A stretch of DNA of 64,000 nucleotides from positions 63,516,982 through 63,580,981 of the forward strand of contig CM068831.1 in the NCBI GenBank assembly GCA_028554795.2, read 5' to 3'. Each line of letters begins with the position of its first letter. Within the stretch, counting starts at the first letter, position 1. A program made the position numbers and the translations under genes. This document shows, one piece after another, positions 34,575 to 47,506 of the stretch. The notes beneath the pieces are model-generated. The model did no database searches. It was not told the origin of the DNA and saw only the letters and a program-made list of their open reading frames with translations. Origin of the DNA: Sinohyriopsis cumingii. Taxonomy: Eukaryota > Mollusca > Bivalvia > Unionida > Unionidae.

Positions 34575-36100
34575 AATATAATAATAATAATAATGAGGAC
34601 TTTGTATAGCGCCTAATCTTTAGAAGCTCTAAGCGCTTTGCAACATTAGACAACATAAAAACATACACAATGATATGATTACAAAAACAAACACCATGAA
34701 ATTAGAAAACATAAAAAACATGCTGAGAATATTTAAGGTAGTTAACATTATTAAGTCATTAAGTTTGTTTTTGCAGTCAGAATAAGTAGTTTTGAGAGCA
34801 CTCTTGAATGGGATCACTGCGTCTTTGTGTCTAAGTTCAGTGGGCAATTCGTTCCATGTTGCTGGGCCCTGGTATGCAAAAGAATGCTGTCCATGTGACT
34901 CTGTTTTCATAGTGAGAATAATGAGTATATGATTGTCGGAAGAGGAGTGTAAGTATCTTGCTTGTGTGTACACATAGGTGAGGTCAGATAGGTATGTTGG
35001 ACTAGAGTCTGTCAGTGAAACGTAGCACAGAGAACTAATGTTGTGTTTGATTCTGGATCGAATGGATAGCCAGTGTTGGGTACAGAGCAGCAGGGAGGTG
35101 TGCTCTGATTGTGGTACTCTGAGTATGATCCAAGCAGCTATGTTTTGAACTTTTTGAAGTCTCTGCAGTAGATATTAAGATGAACCAGACAGAATTGAGT
35201 TACCATAGTCCAGTCTTGAAAGTAGTAATGAACACACAAGTGTTTTAGTGGCATCAACTGAAAGATATCTGAGAATGGAGCTGATGCGTCTCAGCTCAAG
35301 ATATGCAGCCTTGCATATGTTCATGACATGTTGGTGCAATGTGAGAGTACTGTCCAGAGTAACACCTAGGTTTTGTACTGATTGTGTGAATTTAATGTTG
35401 GTGTTGCTGATATTTATTGTGTGAGGTAAAGGACGTGAATGAGAAAGTCTTTGTGTTGTAATCAGAATGGCCTCAGTTTTATCATCATTCATCTGCAGCT
35501 TGTTACAAGTCATCCATGATTTCACATCAGAAATGCACATCTCTACACCTTGGATGGTAGCATCAACTTCAGTTGGGTGGCTAGATTTGTATATTTGGGT
35601 GTCATCAGTGTACAACTGGTGAGACACTGGATGATGATCTATGACACTTGAGAGCAGCTGAGTGTATAGAGTGTAGAGAACAGGTCCAAGAACAGACCCC
35701 TGTGCAACACCACAACATAGATCAACTGGGCTGGAGCGTAATCTATTTGCAGACACAATTTGTGTCCTGTGGCAAGGGCGATATGCAGATTGTACATTGC
35801 TAAAAAGACTGTTTGAATTCAGACAAGATGCAAGCTGGGATTGAACAACCTTTTGTAAGATTTTTTATATGAATTGGAGATTAGAAACCGGGCAGTAGTT
35901 CTTTAAATCCTTATGGTGTAGTGTTAGTTTCTTCAGCAGAGGTTTTACAATGGGAGTTTTGAAAAATGATGGAAATTATGCTGATGAGAGAGAGGTATTA
36001 ATAACATCAGTTAGTGAAGGCAATACTGGATCTAAGCACTCAAGCAGCAGTAATGTTGGAATTGGATTAAGTTCACATGACTTTGGTGCACTCTAGGATG
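34575..36100 (-). pseudogene. CR1/L2-type LINE, 3' half, minus strand
   Basis: The 193-codon minus ORF (35756-35175) contains reverse transcriptase blocks: GVAQGSVLGPVLYTLY, the YTDDTQ catalytic box, KLQMNDDKTEAIL and NLGVTLDSTLTLHQHV. The ORF at 34973-34629 has the carboxy-terminal pattern KTESHGQHSFAYQGPATWN, LPTELR and FKSALKT. The 3' end near 34575 has AGCGCTATAC-type sequence and ATT repeats, common in this group. Upstream (35760-36000) there is KNYCPVSNL and SAYRP, with an internal deletion between SAYRPCHRT and the 193-codon ORF. Dead copy. Confidence 0.9.
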
Positions 36101-36534
36101 ATTACTTAAAAATGCATTTATTGGTGGTGAGAGACTAAATACATGACTTGATACTTGTGTTTAGCATTAATTGGAAAGCTGAAGATTAGTAATCTTTTGA
36201 CATACATATCTTAATTGTACCATTTAATTTACAAAATTCAATGTAATTTGCATTGGTAAAATGTGTAGCACAAGAAAAGTCATTATGAATCAGAGATAAA
36301 TCATATCTTTGTTTTGTCTGGAGCTTGACTAATTTATTGCACATTTCTGTACACTATTTTGTCTCTAATCCAGGATTATTCACTGCATTCGGATGCATTT
36401 CATGGTGAAAATTCACCAGCTGGATTTAAAAGTGGTGAATATTGCTAGCGATTGTTCTGCAAACCCTGTATGTCACAAGGAGTCAGTGTATTCAAGGACT
36501 CATACAGTATTTACAAGTTCTCATTGACATTTCA

Positions 36535-37096
36535 GATGAAAATGAAGAACTGAAAAAAGATGAAAATCTCAAGTGGAAACCTTTCTGGTCAGCCATCTCA
36601 TCCAAAACCTCCTGAAATGGAGAGTATTTTGCAGACTCCAAGATTTCCTCTTATCCTGCTGGTATGTTCTATTTAGTTTATCTGGTCTCTTTTTATTTTT
36701 TATCAATTGCTTTTATACCATGCCACAATTGGAAATTCTTTATCAAAAGTATGTATAAATTTCATCATTTTTCTGTCTGTTTAATAAGATGTGTTTAAGA
36801 GTACTTACTTATTCATGATGCTGTATATATGAGATTAGATGTTTTGTTAAAAAAGAATGCATTTTGTGATATATTGTATCACTGCTTTATATACAGTGGT
36901 CATTGCAACCAGTATGCATTTTGTTTACATGCCAAAAAATCCAGTCTGATTTCTTTGTTTCTTTTTTACTGCAATTAAGGAGTAGTGATAATCTTTATAC
37001 TCTTAGCTGCATCCAGAAGGACAACACCATCACCATCCCCATCCACTCTGGAGTGGAGAATATAAAGATTTCTCTCTGCCAGTTCCTCTGCAAGTA
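36535..37096 (+). other. possible upstream exons of the DUF4806-like gene
   Basis: A segment after an acceptor at 36534 (TGACATTTCAG) ends before GTATGTTC at 36661. A second segment (about 36980-37096) ends before a perfect GTAAGT donor at 37097. Their reading phases do not fit the exon at 37950 cleanly, so they are tentative. Confidence 0.25.
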
Positions 37097-37949
37097 GTAA
37101 GTATTGAGGATGGAAAAAAAAATGTACATTATAGAATAATGAAACAAATACTACAGGTGTTGACTTTTATATAATCTCTTATTTCATTTACAGCTCTCTA
37201 AATACGAGTAGGTCAATTATACACTGTATTTATGAATTTAATTCTCATCTAAGGTAGTAGAACTGTTTTATGTTTGACAAAATGTTGGGTAATTTGTGGC
37301 CATACACTAAAAACACATTTTATAGCATTTAAAAATGCTTATGTTCAATGCACGTAAAACTCATTGGTTTGTTGTCACTTCAGTTGATAATAGTCTTGTC
37401 ATCTTGTAGACATTTTGAATGTTAGTGTTCAATGCTAAGGTCATATACATTGATTCAACATCAAAATTTGTTTGCAAAATGGAAGATTATGACATGAAAG
37501 CACAAGCTCTTGTAGCTTAGATACTGTTATTTCAGAACATTGTGAGATGTTAATTAATTAAATTATAGGTCATAAAACATACTGTTCAAGACTTATTTGT
37601 GCAAATAAACAATGAATTGTTTTTCATTGATGTGTCGACTGTTCATCATTCGATTGGTTTTTTTTACTTTTCTTTCTGATGTATACCATTGTCTTGTGTA
37701 AGTCAGATGCCTAAACCATCTACATTGAATGCAGACTTTACAGACACCAGCAGTGAAACAACATATCCAGGGAATAAAAAAATAAAGGATTATGGGAAAA
37801 GTTTTCATATAAACTGTACAAAAACCATGTATTTCATTCCATAAATATATTTCATTGTTAAACCCATGTTCACTGTACAGATCTTTTTAAGGAGTTTATA
37901 ATAATGATCTTGATCTTTCAAAACTAATTTCATCACAAATCTGTTACAG

Positions 37950-39579
37950 ATTTCCAGTTCAATGTACTTATGAAACTGGACACAAATATTGAGAATTTGT
38001 TGGAGCAGCTGGCCCTCCAAGTTCATACACAAGGCCCAGACACAGAATATAGAGAAGAAATTCTTGCAATGCCATGTGATTCAGTGGAGGAACTAGAGGG
38101 CCTTTGCCAGAGGTTGGAGGAGAATCCCAAACTCTCCAAGAAGATGGTAAATTGGGGCTTTATTTTCTATTTAAAAAAACTGTTATAACCTTTATTTGCT
38201 GTTGTGAACCTCAATATGCATTATGCAAGTTCTGCAGTGCCTGTATAATTATTTTTGGGGGTGGGGTGAACATGTAGTGGTCGGCTGTTTTGTCTTACGG
38301 ATGTAGGCCAAAACATGTTTAGAGATGAACATGTAACAGGTATTTTACTACATATACACTATTACATATTATGTGGCTACTTTAATTCAATCCTTGAGTG
38401 AATGTCATTTATGAAGTTAATAGATTCACGGTGGTTAATTTGGTTTATAATTGCTATTAGTACATTGTGTTGCATAGTTAATGTTATCAAATTTTTTTCA
38501 AGTTAGAGAAATTAAATTTGCTTGCAAAACCATGGCAAAAAATAACTATATACAAGCATATTTTGTCACATCGATCATGAAATACTACTACTAATAATAA
38601 TATCAAAATCAAAAAATAGTAATATTATTATTATTATTATTTTCAGATATGCTACTTGAGCTCCCTTGGCAGGTTTACAATTGGGGATAGTGTCTGCAGG
38701 ATGATGAAAAAGCTTAAAACAAAAAGACTGGCCAGAGTATAGTCCAAAGGGACGTAAAGGGAAAAAAGCATTTCAAGAGCTTGTGATATGTCAGGTTTTG
38801 ATAAGTAAGTATGGCTTGATTTAAATTGTGTTTTTCATGTGACTTGCCAGAGATTTTTAAATGAATTGATAAAGTAACTTGAGACCACATTTCAAAGTAC
38901 ATGTTTTAAAAATATTCCATTGATTATTGCTGGCATTTAGAAAAATGCAATGCATCCTTTGTTGTGAAACTTTTTTAAAACATTGTATTACTCTTGCAGA
39001 AGCCTGCTTGAAAACTAATGGCAAAGCAAAGGCAAATGGAATGGAAGAGACCATATCAGAGACCCTCAAATATGCACCCAACCAACGCAGAATGATAAAA
39101 AACAAGGTAATCCAAATGACTCTTATTTCATCAATATTGGATTTAGTTTCGTCTTTTAAAGCATAGTATTTGCAAAGTGGATGCATTTCTAAACTGATAA
39201 CAAAATCAGCTTATCCTATTGCCCAGGACTATCAAAGCTAGAGTCCAGCTAACTACAATATGCATATATCTTGTCTGATCGGACAGGTGCCTCCATTTGG
39301 AATTTTTATTCACATGAAATATTTGGATGAAATAAATTCATCTTTGTGCAAATTGATTGCACCATCCACTTGCCAGAAATGATAAGTAAGTGCAAAGTTA
39401 TCTTGTATCATGGCTTAACGATAGTAAGGGAAGCACAAGTGCAGTGAAGAAAATTTCATACATTTTTATAATGCTGATTAACATGACTTCTGCATATGTA
39501 ACTAGTGCTGAGATGATATGACTTTATTTAAGCATTACAATTTTGTTTTAATTTGCAGGTGCCTGAGCAGAAGAAGTAA
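37950..39579 (+). CDS. host gene, DUF4806-like, last four exons with one frameshift
   Basis: Exons by splice sites and phase: 37950-38146, 38647-38804, 39000-39106 and 39559-39579 (VPEQKK then TAA), with AATAAA near 39640. Exon 1 reads DSVEELEGLCQRLEENPKLS. Exon 2 reads SSLGRFTIGDSVCRMMKKL, then GRKGKKAFQELVICQV, the hallmark order of DUF4806 proteins. All exon joins keep phase. Within exon 2, between KRLA and EYSPKG (about 38735), the frame shifts by one base, so this copy may be a pseudogene or the assembly may carry an error. Function of the family is unknown. Confidence 0.7.
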
Positions 39580-39649
39580 TAGATAAACTTTACAGTGGAG
39601 TTGGAGACTGATTCTGACTCATAATCTTAATTAAATCTAGAAAATAAAC

Positions 39650-40275
39650 ATTAAAGTCATATTAAAATATCTGTTGTATTGTTTCCTTCTTTCATTTTTC
39701 TCTTAAAAACAAATGTCTGAACCTTTAGTCTGTAAATTCAGTGGATTCCTTATCAGCCCATCTACTTTTACTTTACACCATGCTACTTTAAAAAAAAAAT
39801 GAATTATCCCCATTGGGGTAGGTCCCCCCAACCCCCCACAATACTTTGTCAACTTACCTGCCACATTTAAATCTAATGGAAGGCCCTGCTGTAAAGCCTG
39901 TTAGTAAAACTACCCAACAAGAGGATTTCATACATTTGCAACTCCTAGGTGGATGGTAATGTTTTCATTTTTGTAATGTAGATTTGGACATTCTTGCCAC
40001 CAGTATGGAATATGTGTTTCAGAAACACAAGCAGCTTTCATCAGATTTGCATAAAGGTTTTATATGTTGTGAGTATGTTGTAGGAAGTTTTTTTTAAATA
40101 ACATCATATGAGATGATGCCAGTGGAAATGGCAGAAAAGTGTCTGTATTGTTCACCAACTACACCTTGTTCTTACAAAATGTGGCTGTTACACATTCCCA
40201 TGATGATGTCACTGACAGCCATCAGTGAGGAATGCCCCAACAAGCATAATACAAATTGCTTCCATTGTAATTGTT
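39650..40275. other. non-coding host DNA
   Basis: Sequence after the poly(A) signal of the DUF4806-like gene. I see nothing in it beyond short ORFs. Confidence 0.4.
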
Positions 40276-40288
40276 ACAATTCCATTCT

Positions 40289-40602
40289 GACCACTCCAGT
40301 GTCCTAGTGGTTAGAGTGTCCGCCTCAGAAGTGGGAGGTCATGGGTTCAAACCCCAGCCAAGTCATACCAAAGACTTACAAAAATGGTATTAACAGCTAC
40401 CTCGCTAGACGCTCAGCATTAAGAGGTTAGTGTTAGGACTGATCGGCCTGGTGTCAGGATAATGTGACTGGGTGCAACATCATACTACATGTTTGCAGCA
40501 TGATGCCCCAGTGCTATACATCACTATAAACTGCCACACTGCAGACATAGCAATATGACTGAAAAATTATTCAAGCTACGTTAAAAATCCAATCACACAC
40601 AC
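40289..40602 (+). mobile_element. tRNA-derived SINE with 13-bp target duplication
   Basis: The head has A-box-like TAGTGGTTAGAGTGTC and B-box-like GGGTTCAAACCCC. The body is shared with 6968-7289, and the tail is (AC)n. The direct repeat ACAATTCCATTCT at 40276-40288 and 40603-40615 marks exact ends, giving 314 bp. This is a well-preserved and relatively recent insertion. Confidence 0.95.
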
Positions 40603-40615
40603 ACAATTCCATTCT

Positions 40616-41929
40616 ATGATCCAGAACCAACACTAATTCCGTACTACAGTTCTTGCATTTCAATCCAATTTTGCTTTTGAAATGTAGTGCCACTCAATTC
40701 ATAATGAACCCATTCATTTCAAACACTCGCAAATACATATTATTCCTGTCTACAACTGAAAAATATCTATATAAAAAAACGTGTAACTGTGTTTTATGCA
40801 AGGGCATGGAGATGCACAAAAACTTGCACCTGAAGCTTGAATAAATCCCCGACTGTGGATAAGACTTTACCCATCGATTACCCCAGCTTGGGGATAAATT
40901 CCGACCGTGGCGATTTATTATATATCCTATGACTGCTCCAGCTTGAGGGCAAAATCCAAGCACATCCCTAAAAAGATAACAAGTATAGCGGCTCTTTACC
41001 TTCTGTAAATGCCACTTGAGCTTCCTGATGCTGTTGTATCTGCCATTTGACAGAATCACGAATGTGGATATATTTCTTAATTGCCTCTAGTTGTTGAGTT
41101 AGTTTAGCTGTATGAAATTCCTTTGTGCAGACTCGCTCATTATTAATATTACAACAGTGATTTAATTACACATTACCTGTCAGCACACCGATGATAAGTC
41201 AGTTATTTTATAACACACCAACAAGCTTGCCCCTTGCACCCCCCCCCCTCTTTTTTTTTATTTGGGCACCTGTGGACATGAATCTGCAAGGCTCAAATTG
41301 TCATTTTTAATATAAGATCTCAACATTTTTAAGGCCTTAATTTTAAAGACATCCTTAAAACCCCCAAAAGGTTATCAACTGGATCACCAGCCTTCGTTTA
41401 GAGTAACAGCAAGTATATATATATATTTAGGTCTAAGGAAACACAATAAAAATGTTTGATTTAACAATGACATATTTGCCTCAGGTCTGTGATCCTGAAG
41501 TGAATATTAACTGTCCATTTATTTTCTTGGCTTTTCTTTACTAGGAAATTGATTATAGAGATTTCTGCGATGGTGAAGGCAATGTAAAAATTGGTTACTA
41601 TAACATACTTTTTACGCCATGTTTGAAAAAATAAATCCAATGGAAAGGTTATAGTCTGAACATCTTCATTAAATTAAGTTAATATAGGGGAAAAAACTTT
41701 AAGAGTTCATAAATATTTTTCAGTGCTGAATAAAGATATAACACTTTCTGCTGTGATTTTAATAGTTTCTGAGAGCATGAAAAATTTCTAGAACTATAAT
41801 GTATAAATGTTTTCAAAAGATTATATTAATATGAGGGAAAAATCTGTTATGAAATAAACCAACAAGATCTTGTATGAATTCATGTTATCTTTAAATATGA
41901 TATTTGTGTGAAAATATCTGGAAGAAAAA
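40616..41929. other. non-coding host DNA
   Basis: A C run near 41240 and AT-rich stretches. The ORF on the minus strand at 40694-41059 has no recognised domain. Confidence 0.4.
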
Positions 41930-42400
41930 ACAAGATGGTGCCACTCACACATACAATGTGGTTGCCACAGTAGCCATATTAAGAAACTTTTTATCGCTAC
42001 TTCTGAATGGATAATTGTGTCAGCGTGTCAACATGTGTACAAAATACTTATGTTGATGTCTAGCAGGTCCTGAATGAGAATTATGGTGCTGTACAGACAT
42101 CCTATAAGGCCACCAATGTGGCCATCCTGAAAATCCTGTTATAACTACTTCTCCTGAATGAATCGTCATATCAGTGAAAGACTTCTTATGTCTAGTTGGA
42201 CGTACATGAAAATAGTGCCAATCTAACCTCCAATATGGCTGTTTTAATGGGCATCTGGAAAACCCCTTCCTTGCTACTTCTCCTAGATGGCTGGTCATTT
42301 TGACATTGTGCTTTCACTAGATGACCTATTTGATGTCTGGTTGGCCGTAAATGGAACTATGCATATGGTTTTGATGTCTAGTTGGTCCTAAATGTGGTTT
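41930..42400. repeat. degenerate ~140-bp tandem repeat, three to four units
   Basis: The landmarks GCTACTTCTNCTGAATGG (near 41995, 42143 and 42276) and GATGTCTAGTTGGNCCTAAATG (near 42055, 42192, 42335 and 42380) recur at ~135-148 bp, with CCAATATGGCCATNTT between them. This produces spurious minus-strand ORFs. Confidence 0.75.
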
Positions 42401-42879
42401 TTGCTGCTCATAAACTTCTAATGGTATTATAGTTGGTTCCTTAATGAAACTGCTGTACAAAATTAAAAGGCCTTCTGACTTTCTATCAAGTTGGATACAA
42501 TTATCTTTACTAGCTAGGATTTCTTGATCCTCTTTTTTATACATCAACCCTTCGCATATGTAGTTAGCTAAAACAGTATTTTGAACAATTAATTGCTCTC
42601 TTGCAAATAAAATCCCAACTACATGCTTTTACCAGTGTGAGAGCTCCTTATATAAGTAGCTAAGTATTCAGTAACTGAATTTCCACATCCACATGCATCA
42701 ACTCAGAATTAAAAGTTGCAAAACATATACAAATTTGAAAATCTTGAGACGTGTCACTTTGCATGGTGGGTGTTATGATTTAAATGCAACAAGGAAATTG
42801 AATTAGGGTTAATTTCTTTAAGCTGTATTCAATCATGGGGCCCTGGATTATAGAATGGTCTAGGCATACACATCACTAA

Positions 42880-43035
42880 TCAACTCTCTCTAGTCCAACC
42901 AATGTGTGTATATGGGAAAGTTTGCCAGTAGCGTTATGTGTGTTGATTTCTTCCAATAAATATGTTGGCTGCCATGTAAAGTCTATGATGTCCTGAAAAA
43001 TGGTGTTAAGCTCCATACAAGCAAGCTAAACAATC
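42880..43035 (+). mobile_element. SINE 3' fragment, family of 49071-49312
   Basis: GGGAAAGTTTGCCAGTAG, then TGGCTGCCATGTAAAGTC and ATGGTGTTAAGC match the 3' half of the SINE at 49071 (GAGAAAGTTTGCCAGTAG, CTGGCTGCCATGTA, AATGGTCTTAAAC). The tRNA-like head is mostly missing or decayed. Confidence 0.65.
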
Positions 43036-43699
43036 AATGATATAATGGAACAGTAGACACCATTTTAGCTAAATATGCCAAGAATTGATTTAGAGACTTG
43101 GTTAGTGATGATGACTTAAAATTGGCAAGGGATTAAAAAGATAAAAGAAATGACCTTTCATGGCACTGTAATATAACAAATGAGGAAAAACAAAAGTTTA
43201 TTGCATTTGAACCTTTTGTTTTTTCACAGTTTCAATTTAAGTCATAAGGCCCCTTATTTTGCCTTACCAAACATATAGCAAGTTATTACCTCAAACCCTA
43301 GCACTAATAATGCCTCACAAGTAAGCAGTCTTTTATGAAGTCTCAGGTCTGAGTATATGTCTAGCAATACTTATGTCCAGTTTCTTTATAAAATTCTTTC
43401 TCACATGGTACAGTTTTCAGAGAGACACGATAAATTCAGCAAGTGTGGTAATGAAGGGACAGGCATTCTTTATTTATGCACACATCCCAAAGGGACATTG
43501 CTATGTTTGAATCAACACTGAACTGAAGAATGGAGCATCAGTTGCATCAATTAAAATATTGTGGCCCACACAAAATACTGCAAGGACTATAATCAATTTA
43601 TGAGTGCAATGGGCATGAATTACTGTAGCAGACTGGAGGAAGTAATCCGAATTTATTAATATCTTGAAGCTAAATATAGTAAAGTTTTCATCTATAATC
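43036..43699. other. non-coding host DNA
   Basis: No gene or repeat recognised. Confidence 0.4.
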
Positions 43700-43739
43700 T
43701 GTGGAATCGTTTTTGCACACAGTTTGCAGGATTTGTCTT

Positions 43740-43990
43740 TGGGTCATCGTTTTTCTTTTTCTTCATCTTTCTAGCTTATGGTATCTTGATAAGTCTTATG
43801 GTGCCGTGCAACTGCACTTGATGATTACCACAACCAGTGACATTGTATCAAATCTTCTGGGATCAGATGATTCAATGCAAATTCCACATAACCTATCACC
43901 ATCCTCATGTTTGCCATCTGACTTACTAAGTTATTTTGCCTAAATAATAATAAAAACAATCTGGTCTGATGTATTGATAGCGTTCTGAAT
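43740..43990 (+). pseudogene. possible LINE linker fragment (endonuclease-RT junction)
   Basis: The frame reads DIVSNLLGSDDSMQIPHN, then LPSDLLSYFA and IIKTIW. This resembles the 'NxLLG....xxP......LAxxFxxFFxxKI' linker before reverse transcriptase in CR1/Jockey LINEs. Short and isolated, so tentative. Confidence 0.35.
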
Positions 43991-46900
43991 GACCATAATA
44001 TATTCTCTGTATCTACCCTAGAAAATCCTGAGTGGATCGCTGTTTGGTTTTAATAAACCAAAGTAATCCAATGAAAGGCATTTTACAGACACAAGTGTCT
44101 GTTTCCTGTATGCAGTGATTAAATGATAGTATTATGTCTTTATTTTTTTAAAACTGATGATACATATGATCACCTTCAATGTGCAATATTAGTTATGTTA
44201 ATTAACGAGTGGGCAATATTTGAATTTCAAAGACAAAAGTGTATGCCATGATCACTTTAGTAGGATGATTTGTCAAGTGAGGTTATCTTTTCTGTTTGAA
44301 TAAATATTGTTAACTAAACTATTTTCGCAAGTTATGACATAAGAATGATTCAAAGAAAGAAAATTCATTAAATTGAACATATAAAATGTAATACTGCAAC
44401 AGAGTCTAGATGAACTATTTCTTCAGAGACACAATCCAGACTCTGTGGCAGCAAAATTATCAAATAGGACACAACTAAGAGACAATCACATTTTCAGTCA
44501 CAATGGTTTGACAATTATCAATGGCTTGAATTCATTGACTGTGAAGGCAAAGTGATTTGCAGTTACTGCAAAAAAAGTTCCCAAACTGTCACAGATTTTA
44601 AATTCTACCAGTGGACTTGTAAGTGTAACTGACAAATTCAGGATTTAATCAAGCAAGTCTCATGATAGTATTATACCTAATAAAGCAAAATGTAGCACAG
44701 TATATTCATGACACTTAGGCCAGCATGTACAAAATATTCCTCAAGTTACAGTTGCTAGCACTCCACTAAGAAATGTCATTTTATAATAAATAAAAATGTA
44801 ATGGAAAAAAAAATCGATAAAGTGATTGCACTCTTTAACATAGCCTACTACCTAACTCAATAATGAAAATGATTTGGTTCATTATATCTTTGTGTTTTAT
44901 GGAATAAATGCATACATCTGATTGAATTTTAGGCAAGAGACTGAACTTTTGGGTTAAGTTAAAATGTATGTGGAACAAATGCATTTTCTAAAACTACTTG
45001 TATCAGTGTGCATTGTGACTTTTCTTTAAGATAACTCTAAATGGTACTGGGTATATATCATTTTCTTCAACTGCACACTGTTGTCTTCCATTTGATTTGA
45101 TGACTTACAGCTATACTGTCTACACAGTAGGCCTCAGTATCAGGAAAAATTCTGTATACTTCAGTTACAGCTGAAATAAGTTTTGCATTAGTACCTGAAT
45201 CAGACAAAAAAGGTTGTGTTCTGGTGTGTGAATAGAAATGGCTAAAAGTAATATAGACAAAAGCCATAAGAGTACACAAGTTACATATGAAAACCACCAA
45301 TTCACTTGCATGTGTGGCATACAAGTTCAAAGATTTGCTTTATGTTTATTTGTGTACACACATTGTTCAACTCCTAAGATATTTTAAGAGCTATTTCTCT
45401 ATTGTATGCATAATTCATTTACAAATGTGATTAGTGGGCCACACCGAAGGCCATACTATTAGTTCACTTGGCAATATGGTAACGTCAGCTGAAAAGCATA
45501 ATCATCCATTAAAAGAGCATTATGATATGAACATTAGGTATTTAGAACATATAGATTTTTCTTTTCCAAATGGAGTCCAAGTAATTATTGCCCAATCCAG
45601 GTATAATTTTGTACACAAGTAAAGAACAAAATAAGATAAATCTTCATTTATTTGCAATTGACAATACACTTCTTAATGAATATACACTTTTACATTTATT
45701 TTGTATCACTTGAATAAACAGTATTTCTTTCAGTTCATTTTAAACTTTTATTTTATATCACTTGAGTAAACAATATCTCTTTCATTTCATTTAACACTTA
45801 GAAACAGGTTCTTCAAGTTACAATAATCAACTCTGGAAACAATAAACAAACTGGAACTTTTGACCTAATTATATTACATTTACTAGGGTTAAAACAATAA
45901 ATTCCTTAACATAATAAATTAACAGTTCCAGTTAATCAAACACAAAATCATCTTTTATACAGGGTGTGAACTGTTAATATTTACAGGGTAAAGCTTATAG
46001 TTTCCAAATTGATTGAAGCTTACATGTTTCAGTTGCTGGCACATATCTATTTCCAGCATGGTTTGCATACATTCCACCTTTAATAATTTTGTTACTTCCC
46101 TACCCCACCCCATTCAGTAACAAGTATCAAAAATCAGGCTCATTCTAAGGCAAAGTCTGTAACTTGTGTACCACAGTCATCAGAGTGACAAAGATGCAAA
46201 ACTTTATGATGCCTGTCAAAGGAAGAAAACAGTTTGTTGTTTACCCAAGTTTTGAACCAGTTAACTTGAATTCTCAGACCATCAATTGCTACAGCCCCAC
46301 TAATTACAATTGTTAGGGAATAATGAGAACTCACCTTCAGTTATCTGTGTATATATATAATTTTAATAACCAAGAATACCGGATGTCTGGGAACATTATA
46401 GCATTCAATGGTAACGTCAGAACTGAGATGAGAGAATTAAACAAGCATAGTACATGACATAATATATCCATAAACTATTAACTGGGAAAAATACTACAGA
46501 ACACCATTTCTGCTGGCAGTAAGATGTTGAACCTATATGTCATAAATATCAGGTTGGACATCTAAGACCAGTAATATTCATAATGGGCAGTACCCACCCC
46601 CCACCCCCCAAGTGAGAAGGGCCTGATTTGTAATCTAAGCCACCCAACCTATCACAGCCTTTATAGTACTTGAAACAAATATTGAGTAATAGTAAAACAA
46701 ACTCTGAAAGTTATTAAAACCAATTTGTTATATTTCCATAACTCTGCATAGTTAACTGTGCAAGCAGACTTAAACATATCAGTGTATGACAGTTAAATTG
46801 AGCTATAACATTGATTAACAGAAGCTACGAATTCATCAACAAGCAGTGAACAATCATCTTCACAATAAATGTCAAACATTAGCATCCATAAGCTGTCAAG

Positions 46901-47030
46901 ACAAGTTGTTACACTGGATATATAATCATCCATTTATTTCAAACAAGCTGTGAAAAACGAACCTCACGTCCGCTATATGTACGCTGGCCATTGCAAAGGA
47001 TGCTTTAATAGATTAATGTTTATCGTCGTG
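43991..47030. other. non-coding host DNA, no gene seen
   Basis: AT-rich. One stretch (45434-45622) is open and ends near a GT donor but has no clear family. G/C-rich CCCACCCCCC run near 46595. Confidence 0.45.
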
Positions 47031-47064
47031 TCTTGACAACCATTTTGCGCGCGCACACCGGAAA

Positions 47065-47190
47065 GTCATGCTATATATTTGTTACTTGTGAACGTATTCG
47101 TGGGCAGTACGCTATATATTGTTCCCGGGGCCGTGTTCGCGGGCAGAATGCTATATGTTTGTTCTTCGTGAACGTATTTTTGGGCAGTTA
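47065..47190. repeat. ~41-bp tandem repeat, three units
   Basis: Units start GCTATATATTTGTT at about 47070, 47110 and 47150 and each ends with GTGAACGTATTCGTGGGCAG or a close variant. GC-rich islands inside AT-rich DNA make it stand out. Confidence 0.8.
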
Positions 47191-47425
47191 CTTTGTCATC
47201 TTCAACCTAAAGGTCAAAACTGCCCATGAAATTTATATATCTGCCCACGAACCGAAAACATGAATAGGACTATAACATAAGTGTATATACTTATTTTCAA
47301 CATATACATAATTACTATGTAAGAAATACAACCTATGTATATGTATTTTGATTTGAAATGTAAACTATATCATGTCCTTCCCGTAAACCCACTTTCGGGA
47401 TGACTGCCCACAACGCACCTAAAAC

Positions 47426-47426
<1 letters not shown>

Positions 47427-47503
<77 letters not shown>
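47427..47503. repeat. (TA)n microsatellite, ~38 units
   Basis: Pure alternating TA. It is self-complementary and produces a spurious poly-IY ORF. Confidence 0.98.

Positions 47504-47506
<3 letters not shown>

Noticed and set aside
45434..45622. BEL/Pao-like or host exon
   Set aside because: A 'LEHIDF..NGVQVIIAQS' phrase vaguely recalls the LIG region of BEL/Pao polyproteins, but it is too short and isolated.
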